Assembly (NCBI GenBank): GCA_034698045.1
Contig: JAQGAU010001295.1
Coordinates: forward strand, 1-20,059
DNA length: 20,059 bases
From: Paramacrobiotus richtersi
Taxonomy: Eukaryota; Tardigrada; Eutardigrada; Parachela; Macrobiotidae
Direction: 5' to 3'
Positions 10,238-19,088 of the stretch are shown piece by piece; position 1 is the stretch's first letter; every line of letters starts with the position of its first letter. Under the pieces are notes generated by a model that saw only the letters and a list, made by a program, of their open reading frames with translations, did no database searches and was not told where the DNA came from. The position numbers and the translations under genes were made by a program.

Positions 10238-10944
10238 AAGTCTGCAACTAGAAAAACTGAATGGTGTGGGGTTCTGCCGAAAGGTTATTCTGCTTAAAAT
10301 TCTGCATATATTCTGCAATTAAATTGAATAAAATACGTTTCACGAGCATTAAGCCCACAGTAAAGGGTTTGGCAATTCCTTTGTCACATGTTTATTACGC
10401 TGCATGTGCTATCCACAAGACCCGAAAACGCCTGTTTATTCTTCCAGTAGCATTACTGATGGTTAACGCAACAATAACAAGTATTATTTTAATGTCATAG
10501 CGTCATGTACGTTCGTATAAAATGAAAAACATCAGAATTTTGGACGTTCGATACTGTGGACGTTGGCCAGAATCAGTTGCGTTATAAACGCAGTTAGTGT
10601 GGATCGACAAGTTGACGGGCCACACTTGGCTTAAATCCGATCTACAAAGTGCCAAGCTGTCTCACATGGTATTTATTTATGTCATGCTATAAATAACCAT
10701 GTAAAAGCCACGCCAACAGCGAGGCCACACCTTCTGAATAGTCACTCAACACCTTGTCGCCGTTGGTTTAAAGTTTAAACGTATACAGAAAATGATATAC
10801 GTAGAGTAAACCTTCCGTTTACTGCAGGCAGATGACCTTATCTTAGTTTTGAAACGCATGAAAAATGGCTCTGGGGGTCACAAGCGGTAATCGCGTTTGT
10901 GACTTTTATTTGCTCATTCTGGGTAGGGCTTAGATGTCAGGACT
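10238..10944. other. Spacer, no supported gene
   Basis: Holds a 79-codon open frame (10261-10500) without paralog or splice context, an AATAAA at about 10326 and a hairpin at 10664-10702. No gene is supported. Confidence 0.35.
10664..10702. repeat. AT-rich hairpin
   Basis: ACATGGTATTTATTTA and TATAAATAACCATGT are near-perfect inverted repeats around an 8-nt loop. It could be a small foldback remnant, or chance in AT-rich DNA. Confidence 0.55.
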
Positions 10945-11451
10945 TCGCAGATTCCTCGGTCTTTTCTCGTGTATATAATACCCGTCTTAGCGCCGGCTAC
11001 AAAGCAAGAGACGACAAAGCGGCAAGCGAAGAGGTCACCTAGTGTACAATAGACATTATAAGCAGCCACTCGGCATATGCTACCGCACAGGCAACGAAAA
11101 GACGGGGGCTATATTATGCACGCACGCGAAAAACGCACAGCTGGGTCAACCCCAAGTTCACAGTAACACACACTGGACCATTATGCATTCGCATAACAAG
11201 CAGCAGATCCTGTAGCAAAGTCCTCGTTCGTTTTTATTAACGTTCGTATTCAAGAGGATGGAGAATGACCTCAATACCGTACTATCTTATTCACAGGCAG
11301 ATTACCATGAAATGTTGTAGTCAAGTCTAATCAAAGCATACACGAGCATATCAAGATATTGGCTTCGGATAAGTCGTTGTATTGAAGTCTGACTTTCGAC
11401 ACCACGTTATCGTAACCAGTCATGAATTCGCCACTCGACGTGCGTAAAAAT
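10945..11451 (+). promoter_or_regulatory. Conserved upstream block of gene D, separated from its coding region by a transposon
   Basis: Same block as before B and C, with the perfect inverted repeat TTATGC-ATTC-GCATAA at 11181-11196. The predicted 5' UTR donor is at 11412 (ATC/GTAACC, slightly weaker than GTAAAC in C). The intron continues through the transposon to the acceptor at 13057. Without the element and one target copy it would be 62 nt long, against 61 in B and C. Confidence 0.6.
11445..11451 (+). repeat. Left target-site duplication TAAAAAT
   Basis: TAAAAAT lies directly before the element and again at 13029-13035. It can be read as 8 bp, GTAAAAAT, if the first C of the left end is left unpaired. 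Joining the flanks gives a site that aligns base for base with gene C around TTTAGAAATACTT. Confidence 0.85.
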
Positions 11452-11597
11452 CGGGTACTCCTAAACACTGGCTATGTCTGGCTGGCTGGTTACCGGCTAG
11501 CTACTGGTTGGTCACTGATTGGTCAGCGGCTGGACGGTGGTTGGCTACCGGCTGGTACAATGGATGGCTACTTACCGGCTAGCGTATGGAAAACATA
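11452..11597 (+). repeat. Left terminal inverted repeat (146 bp)
   Basis: Starts CGGGTACTCCTAAACACTGG and ends at the ...GTATGGAAAACATA that mirrors the right arm. Inside are about nine 11-bp units such as CTGGTTACCGG, CTAGCTACTGG, TTGGTCACTGA and TTGGCTACCGG. Confidence 0.85.
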
Positions 11598-11681
11598 ATA
11601 ATAATGCAGTTTATTGTCTGAATGCAACGGAGCAAGCGCTCCCTGACGCATTAGACATGTAGATGGAAGCGACACGCAAAG

Positions 11682-12650
11682 ATGCTCGGACGGCAAAACA
11701 AGAACACAAGCAAATTAACAGATCAAGGTCAACTGCGACATAAAAGTAGAGAACAGTATGGCAGAACCGAAACATCAAGTCAAAGAGCTATCGCAAAAAC
11801 GTTTAACAAACTTAACCTCAGTCCAGTCGATGGTCTGAATAGCATTGCGGAAGATATTCAGCGATCTGTAATGTTCTTGTGGAAGCCGTTCCAAAGCAAA
11901 GCATTTCTATGGAACGAAATGAACAAAAAGACTTGGAATGAAACCGAAAGGGTGATTTCCATTCATTTTAAATCGAGTTTTTTGCGAAATAAACTGAATT
12001 TGTTTGCACAGGACACATACCTTAATCGGTATGGACAATATAAATGGTTGGCCTTGATGACGGAAGCCCAGAAGACAGTTTTTGTGACCTTTATGGAAAG
12101 ATATGCTGCCAAAGACTATACCGACTGGGAAGCTGTCAACCCTCCTGATATCGTCCGGCCATATTTACTGACAAGGTTTTCGGGAAAAGTTTTGATATTG
12201 ACAGATTGAATCGAGGAATTCAGCTAATGCGAAATGCGCTGCGGACAGGCCGAGTAGAGAGTACTGGAAACCACTGTACGTATTAAAAGCTACTTATTCA
12301 TCTATTCTACTTTAATGTGACGCAAATCTTGGTAGTTGTATACTACTACAAATCGTACATTAGTCAATATTCGCTTAAAAAATCCGAAATCTTTAAATTT
12401 TTTATTAAGTCATTATTTTTTTTATAGTGTTGAACGAAGTAGAAGTAGGTCACCGGAGATTTTCGCTGCGAGAGATGCACGGGAACGAGCGGTACGGAAT
12501 CAGAGGGTGCGCGAAGTAGCGGCACCGGTTGCTCGCGTCGTCCATAATCACGCTCGGTATGTTGCTGTACATCGTGTTCTTTATTTTCACGCAAACGCAT
12601 GGGGTTGTTTGTTTCTTATTGCAGCTAATGAAGCCGGATCTTTCGGTTAA
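11682..12650 (+). CDS. Gene inside the transposon, unrecognised, apparent 1-nt frameshift
   Basis: First open frame 11682-12209 (175 codons from ATG), followed in another frame by a protein-like stretch (DIDRLNRGIQLMRNALRTGR) to a donor TGTAC/GTATTA after 12279. Acceptor TTTTTATAG at 12427 joins in phase to an Arg-rich exon 12428-12650 (SRSRSPEIFAARDARERAV...) ending at a stop. Summed length is 821 nt, one short of a whole number of codons, so a base is probably missing in the GTTTTGAT run near 12190. The first part has a basic Lys/Gln/Arg/Ser head (1-60), a Trp-rich middle (FLWKPF, FLWNEM, TWNE, KWLALM, TDWEAV) and no cysteine, so it has no zinc finger. I see no transposase motif. It could be captured host sequence or a new element-encoded protein. 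Confidence 0.45.
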
Positions 12651-12871
12651 TCCAGAACTGATCTGAATGGACATATTAAGTACAATTTACAGTTTCTCAT
12701 TCTACATCAAAATTAGAAGAAGGTAGAAATCGGAAGTGGTTCTTAAAGTGCAAATCAAGACGAAATCGAAGGCAGAAAACGAATCGTTTGTTTTTACAGC
12801 ACACATAGTAGAGAACACAAAACAGATACTTGCCGTAAATTTACGGCAAAGATATAAATCTTTTTTTTCTC

Positions 12872-13028
12872 TATGTTTTCCATATCCGAGCCAGTAAGTA
12901 GCCATCCATTGTACCAGCCGGTAGCCAACCACCGTCCAGCCGCTGACCAACGAGTGACCAACCAGTGATCAACCAGTAGCCAGCCGGTAACCAGCCAGCC
13001 AGCCATAGCCAGTGTTTAGCAGTACCCG
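12872..13028 (-). repeat. Right terminal inverted repeat (157 bp)
   Basis: Reverse complement of the left arm with scattered substitutions and one additional 11-bp unit (GTTGATCACTG followed by GTTGGTCACTC), which accounts exactly for the 11-bp length difference. Confidence 0.85.
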
Positions 13029-13035
13029 TAAAAAT
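13029..13035 (+). repeat. Right target-site duplication TAAAAAT
   Basis: Matches 11445-11451. The sequence after it (ACTTCAGCAGACAGTTTTTTAG) continues the UTR intron shared with B and C. Confidence 0.85.
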
Positions 13036-13085
13036 ACTTCAGCAGACAGTTTTTTAGGAACAAATACAGTTGTGCTGCTGAAATC

Positions 13086-15721
13086 ATGACATTCTTGAAG
13101 GGATTCGCGCTGTTTACCGTGATTACTGCTGTTTGCGCTCACTCAGATTGGCTTAATCATACTACAGCAGGCGAATGTGCTGGAGTCCAAGGTGATATCG
13201 GTCAACCATGCAGTCCAGCGGCTTGTGCAAACCGTAACACGAGTTGCCCTTTGATTCCTGACGTTTTGTGCGCTAGCGACGAATGTGGATGCAACGTAGC
13301 GTTCTTTAATGTTGTTAATCAACTGGGACGAAAAACAAGAATGGATGTTACGGATCTTTGTCGAGCAACAGCAGAAATTAAAGGTATTGCAAAATGCCGC
13401 TCCTTTGGCCGCACCGCTGTTTGCTGCACTTTTCTGTAGATATTATACTGTTTTTAACAAAGTATGTAATATCTTTTATCAATTTTGTTATAAACAAATA
13501 CGTTTATTTACAAATATACATAAAAAACACAAACAGCAAGCACCTCGCTTTGATTGGTAAATTACTGGCTTATTCTCAGAGGCAACCGAATTCATGGAAA
13601 TGCTGTTATCCGGTGAAGAGGAAATATGCAACATAGCTGCGTCGGACCCAAACGTCGTGTTGCGCGTGTTCAAAGGGCTTAATATCCTAACCGTCAATTA
13701 CCTGTGTTGGTGGCAATGGACACTTGATTCAGCTTTCTCCCATGACCGTAGTCCAGTTATGGAGAAGCGCCGACACTACTTCCTGTCCGAGATCGCTGCT
13801 TTAGAAGAACGAGTGCGCAGGCGGGAGCCGGATGATCGATGTACGCAACGCGGTGACCCGCTCAGGGAATGTGCGTGAAACATCCAGCAACGAAGGTTAG
13901 TGAAAGAGTGTATTTTTCATTTCTTTTTTTTCATTGCTCGATAAATAGCTCAGTGGAGAACTTGCGCATACAGGCATAGTACACAGGCAATTAATCTCCA
14001 CATAGAAGATGTTAAAAAACACCTGCTTCTAGACCCACTTTCAGCTACTAGCTAGCACCTAAATTGACATGGAAAACTTAATACGTGGTATCATATTCAG
14101 CCTGTGTCGGTTTATGATAAATGTATTATAGGGGCGTACTATATATCAAACTGATCTATTTTTTGACTGCGTTTCAACATTTGATACTATTCGACTGTGC
14201 ATTAATCGTGTCATAATCGCCGGCTTTTCCAGCCACTTTGACATTTGAAAAATTATGTACGGTTGTAAAGTGGTACTGTATATAAATGTATCTTTTTGTT
14301 CAGTCGTTTTGGATATACCTCTTACAACTGTAGAGCAGCTCTGCGTTTATTGCGTTATATGGTATCCGCATAATAAGCACGCAGTAGCTTCTGCATTATT
14401 CCGTGCCTATATTTGACTATTACTATCTGAAATTCGGTTTGTCAGTTGGTTCATGAACTTTCGGCAGTCATACAGTGCATTTTCTATGCTAGTTACCAAC
14501 ACGGTAAACATCGGCTGTTGCGATTATCACTGAGCATTGTAGTAACAATAAAAAATATGACAAACAGTGTGTGGTTACGATTAAATTTGGATGCCGTTTT
14601 ATTTGTAGCGCAAAAGGAACTTGAGCGAAGGAAAGGCATTATACGCCAGTGGAGTAAACAGCAGGAAAAAGTACAGGTCCTTGATGAAAGCGTTTCAATG
14701 TCTACTGTCATAACATCCGCACGAATGGCCAGCAGGAAATATACCGTGGACAGTCAAGGGAGCATTATTGGTTCTCAGTTGCCAATATACGGGAATATCC
14801 TATCCAGTAAGATAACATATTATATCGTATCAGCGAGCTTTATGATAACCAGTGCTATATGACGCCACAATGCACTGAATGTTGCTTTTTTACCTAAACG
14901 ATAACAATAATTAACTAAATCATGTAGGTACGTTTTCTAGGCTTGCTGCGGTTGTAAATTCATATTAATTTTTATCAGTTGTCCGCATTGCAGGCTTTGC
15001 TCTAACGGGAGGTAGCATATCCAACGTTGAAAAGATTACGCTCTTCGATCCTGACAACGGTCCCAAGTTTGGGGAGCTATATAACCAACTTAAACATATC
15101 GTTCTAGACGGTACGTTATCTGTGAAGCTCTTTTGTGGTTGCAAGTTCATGCCCTCTGCCGCACGGCCCCGGCAGTGCTATGAGAGTCGGGGCAGTGTTT
15201 TTTGCTGCTTCACTCATAACCCTTCGAAATTCCCCATTCTCGGAGAACTGAGGATGCTTATCCATTTTCGTTGCAGAGATCATCGCAAGACGTCAGTTAA
15301 GACGCAGCAACTTCCACTTTGCCATGCCACCGGTTTCCGCGTCAAGTTCCCGCGTTAGTTTTAACTTCCGTGGTTTTGGTAAGACATTGGTCGGTTGTCC
15401 GAGGTTATAAAGTGGCCAAACGTTCTGACCAAGCACAGCAACTGTGCTTTTAGCCCCTCTATTACTTAAAACGACAGGATTCATCGACTGGAACACCGGT
15501 TTACGTCTCATCAATATGGCTTCGCAAATAGCGGCCCTGGGAATGGATCTATACAGTAATATTGTTGGTCGTTCGCCAACGGCATTAGGTATTCTGCTTG
15601 TGTAACTACATGTACGCGTACATTAGGTTCAAAAAAATTAATGTGTTTTTTCTTCCGTTTCCTAGCGGATTTCGTGCTGGACTGGAACAATGCGGATGGC
15701 TTAACAGAGTTGTTATTTTGA
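13086..15721 (+). CDS. Gene D: paralog of gene C, with a 4-nt insertion in exon 2 and a transposon in its UTR intron
   Basis: Exons 13086-13383, 13580-13895, 14609-14806, 14994-15110, 15277-15378, 15454-15588 and 15666-15721. Lengths equal those of gene C except exon 2, which is 316 instead of 312. All introns are phase 1. Exon 1 has the signal peptide and all eight domain cysteines. In exon 2, four extra bases near 13834-13840 (GATGATCGATGTACGC against GATGACGTGCGT in C) shift the frame to TGA at 13876-13878. However, a GT at 13841 would give a 261-nt exon 2 still in phase 1, omitting about 17 codons and restoring exons 3-7, which remain open and conserved with C. So D is either a young pseudogene or uses a new donor. 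The first ATG of exon 2 in C is ATT here, which fits an internal exon. Confidence 0.7.
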
Positions 15722-16113
15722 TTACATGGTATTTTAATGGACGTTAGTTGATACGTTTTCAGCGTTTTTGCAGTGTGATTACGCATCTAAGAGCATTGCA
15801 TGAAACAGGAGTTGCATTTTTGAGCTACGTCTCTATGTACATGATTGTAGTCTGTTAGTGTGTGTCAAAGATTGTTTGGCTTACAATTAGCTACTGAAGA
15901 TAACCGAGAATAAAGATTCGCAGAATCGTACATAACAGAAAACAGTAATGCTGTGCCTGTTTTAATAACTAACTGGTATTTAATAGATGCATCTGCTTGT
16001 ATTAGTAAATCCTACAAATCAACAGAACACTATACCATTTCTCGTGCGATCTGTACAACGCGTTTCATCGTACAATTTTGACACGCGATAACCTCGAACG
16101 AATACTTAATGAA
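15722..16113. other. Convergent spacer: 3' ends of gene D and the minus-strand 16114-19088 gene
   Basis: Contains AATAAA at 15909-15914 on the plus strand. The first ~130 nt match the 3' flank of gene C. Confidence 0.5.
15909..15914 (+). terminator. Candidate poly(A) signal of gene D
   Basis: AATAAA 188 nt after the stop codon of gene D. Confidence 0.5.
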
Positions 16114-19088
16114 TCAGTAACCATTATATTCATAATAATAATTATCTCTCCTATTCCCGCCAGATGAAACAATACTATCATACTGCCCGGTGCCGCCAAT
16201 CTTCCCCCCGATGATCCTTCGGTCATTGGGTGATGGCGGTGTCGGTAGCTGGCGGTGCACTTCCCCGGTGGACTTGCGGTGTTGGTGGGTGGGGGACACC
16301 GACACCGAATGGGAATTTTGATAGTTTTGGTTAAAGTCGCGCACAGTGTTGCCGAGATGGAGCTGCTGCAGTTGGGTGGTGGTGCGGTTGTGCGGTGAAG
16401 GGCTGCGGTGGTGGGTGTTGTTCGGACGATGGAGGTTGACGTCCGAGTGACTGGCACGACGGTGCTCGGTGCTGAGTTTGGGCCGTTGCGATGGATCGGT
16501 TAAAATCTACAAACATACAAAGTTAGGTGAACACGGTAACACAGCGGAACTTGTTACTCAAAAAAAGTGCATGTCACATCATTGTTATGAATACGTGACA
16601 GCATCCATTGTCGACCTCACGAAACATTTTCTGCAGAGATAATTATGGTGACTACAAACCGCCTTAACTAACTGCAGTCAACTGCAGTGATAAGCTTAAT
16701 AACATTCGCTGTTACTTATGTTTATGTCGTTAAATAACCAGTTGATACATTAGGATGCATTCGCCTGTTTATCAAATCTAACGGAGGCGTCCGAGGAAAA
16801 GCTGTGTGGACGATCTTCCTATACGTATCTGTATATGGCAAGCGGACAGCCAAATGCTCAACGGTATACCGAATCCAGACGAGTGCTCATAATTTAGGAG
16901 TCGTATCGTAAACTTTAATGCATGGAGAAAGCTTGTATAACTGCTCGCTGGAGCATACATACAGATACCGTATATGCATGAATTTATACGGATATACAGT
17001 TTTAACGGCCGGCAGTAAAATGGGTGAAAAAGGCAGACGATCTCTTCAATCGACTAACATTTCTTTATGCAAATGATCAAGGAAGTTCAGAGTTCAATGT
17101 CAGAAAGTTTGCTGCCATGGTAAATAATGTCTTTTCCATACAAAATTCAATCATCCTCTTCACAACTTCACTGTAAACAGGAACTGCACAACACTTCCCC
17201 GTAACTAGTTGGGGAAATGGGTAAAGTTGTAAAATATTTATCTCCTCCTGATTAGACCGCACTGTGGCCCTGGCTCGCGTCGTTAAATCAATCAGGAAAT
17301 TAGTTTAGAGCTGGTGCACACACCAGTCAAAATCTGCCGCCCGCTAATCGATCGGCATTGTGTGTATATGTGCGGGTTTAATTTAGCGGAAACGTCAGAA
17401 ATAATGTCCTTTCCGCTTATCGTCATGTCCAATCATGACACATTCTATCTCCCCGCGCACATAAAAAATGCATCGAATCAAGTGATTGCAATCTGGACAG
17501 ACCCCACAACAGTGACCTTTGCGATTAGCCCAACCGGTTATGTAAAACGGGAGTGAAATGAGCCTACTTCAATCGGCAATCCCGATCAATTTTCTATGGA
17601 AATGTCTTCCGGTATGATCACGCAAGAGACATGAAGATTAACCATTACGCGATCGACATTGTAGCACACACGCCATGCCAATTATGCTGTATAGTCTGTT
17701 TAATACTCTAATCGGTAATTGGCAATTACAAGGGAATCTCTTACCCGATAGCGGCCACTCTGTGTCGGTGCAGCGGTGTCCACTCCAAGGCAGGCCGGAT
17801 GGTAATTACTTTCTGTCTTGGAATCACTCCGCCCGCGAGCCCAATTGCGGCTGGATGTGAAGTCGATTTCTGCAACGGAAAATCAACAGGATGATGTTCT
17901 GGGGATATATGACCGTTTTTCCACTGGAAAAGCCCAATCTTCGGTTTTTAATGATTGGGTAGAACACTTGCCTGTGACCTTCAGGTTATGAAAAATAGAA
18001 TCACAAGTCGCATGCCGATTGATTTTCAGAGTCAGTTTTCTGATTTTTTGATTAATACTACCGTAACACTGTATACAGATTTTGGTTGCACAGCTGTGTT
18101 TATAGATAGCCATGCTTTGATTAATGGGAAAAGTCAATCATTACCTCAGTATCATTTCGTCTGTACAAGTTACAACTGAATCGCGTAACAACACGGCTAA
18201 TCTCAAGTTCGTAGCAGTGCACAAGCAAGACAGACCCATTCTAAGCAGCATTTTAAAGAGCAAGATTTCTAGTAAAGCAGAGATATGAACCAGTGTGATA
18301 AGTGAACACAAAACAACATTTTCTGTACAGTCTTTGACCACTTACACTTTGCTCCAAATATGTCACTCACATTTACAACACAGTATAAAGCATCATGTAA
18401 GATGATCTAAAATGAACGTACAGATAGCCAGCAACGGTAATCGGGATTACCGTAAAGATCTTTGTACATTCTTAAACACGAATGTGATAGCTAATTAGGT
18501 CCAGAAAAGTAAAGTTACCACTGTTGTATTTAAACATTAGGCACTTGCGCAAAAGCACCGATACGAACACAAACTGGTCCTTACCGTCATCGGTGCTGTT
18601 AAGTGACTGCTCATCATCAGCCATGAGTCTGATATGATTGGCAATCCGTCGTTGAGCAATACTACACCAAAACACAAATCTCTACATAAAGGTCACATCA
18701 GGGAGTATAATATTCCACACACCTCGGAGAATGATTGGGACTTCTTCGCGGACTGGTCGATCCCGTCGTTATATAGCGAATATCCTCTTGGCTCCGCGAT
18801 GACTTATTCCCAATGTGTCCGTTCGTGTTTGTGGTGAGATACCGCGATTCCTCACGCTGTGAACCCTTCCTACGGAATATGACAATATATTACAGAGAAG
18901 AGTTATTAATATTTGATCGGTTGATCTGACGAAAGAGGCCACCTTTGTACGGCATGACGACTGGGACTGTTGTGACTCATGGCGGAGGCGGTGCGGTTGT
19001 GGGAACTGTACACGGGAATGTGGCTGCCCGTGGAGCTCGGGGTTGTGTAGTAGCGCACCGTCGGGTCCATTGTTCGGCGGGCGGGCAT
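16114..19088 (-). CDS. Pro/Ser/Asn/His-rich, probably disordered protein with SH3-type motif (four exons)
   Basis: Minus-strand exons 19088-18943, 18628-18585, 17812-17745 and 16506-16114 total 651 nt (216 aa). Phases 2, 1 and 0 all match: CAAAG/GTGGCC to CAG/A, GACG/GTAAGG to GACAG/AA, TCGG/GTAAGA to TTTGTAG/ATT. A second ATG at 19070 (MDPTVRYY) has the better context, and a stop lies just 5' of the first. Third codon positions are strongly G/C-biased in exons 1 and 4. The chain is low-complexity: Ser/Thr/Tyr-rich (YYTTPSSTG), acidic (MADDEQSLNSTDDE), then His/Asn/Pro/Gln-rich, with RQLPTPPSP (fits RxLPxxP, an SH3-ligand form) near residue 168 and a Tyr-rich end (RRDNYYYEYNGY). No signal peptide or fold is visible. 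Family not recognised; possibly an adaptor or a channel-tail-like protein, but that is a guess. Exon 1 could also be internal if the true start lies further right. Confidence 0.55.
17143..17714 (+). repeat. Duplicated segment within intron 3 of the minus-strand gene (long copy of 9903-10237)
   Basis: Similar to 9903-10237 along both ends. The 207 nt between two copies of TATCTCC (near 17239 and 17446) are absent from the other copy. An open frame on the plus strand (17404-17556, 50 codons: IKNASNQVIAIWTDPTTVTFAI...) starts inside that extra piece and is interrupted in the other copy, so I do not call it a gene. Confidence 0.6.
17991..18179 (+). other. Open frame in intron 2 of the minus-strand gene, uncertain
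   Basis: After an acceptor-like CCTTCAG, a frame runs 62 codons to TGA and predicts several beta strands (TTVTLYTDFGCTAVFIDS). Its pattern V-x-L-Y-T-D-x(3)-T-x-F resembles the frame at 17404-17556. No start exon was found; it may be a remnant of a plus-strand gene or chance. Confidence 0.2.

Larger units (their letters stand above)
11452..13028 (+). mobile_element. DNA transposon with long terminal inverted repeats and a cargo-like gene, in the 5' UTR intron of gene D
   Basis: 1577 bp, bounded by inverted repeats at 11452-11597 and 12872-13028. The ends read CGGGTACT(C/G)CTAAACACTGG inward, and a 7-8 bp direct repeat flanks the element. The arms are made of 11-bp units rich in CTGG/TTGG. The interior (11598-12871) is AT-richer and holds one apparent two-exon gene. 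No DDE/DDD transposase is visible, so it is probably non-autonomous or carries captured sequence. The long subterminally repetitive ends and 7-8 bp target site exclude the TTAA, TA and 2-4 bp superfamilies. P, hAT, MULE or a less-known group remain possible, and I cannot choose between them. Confidence 0.85.

Noticed and set aside
10261..10500. 79-codon plus-strand frame with hydrophobic segments
   Set aside because: No paralog, no coding bias and no splice partner; AT-rich DNA of this length yields such frames by chance.
16065..16457. 130-codon minus-strand frame rich in Thr/Pro, and the 16331-16516 frame
   Set aside because: All three frames are open in this GC-rich stretch. Only the frame ending at 16114 shows strong G/C third positions and joins exon 3 in phase.
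17675..17860. Plus-strand frame IGNWQLQGNLLPDS...
   Set aside because: It is the opposite strand of exon 3 of the minus-strand gene, which is supported by matching phases on both sides.
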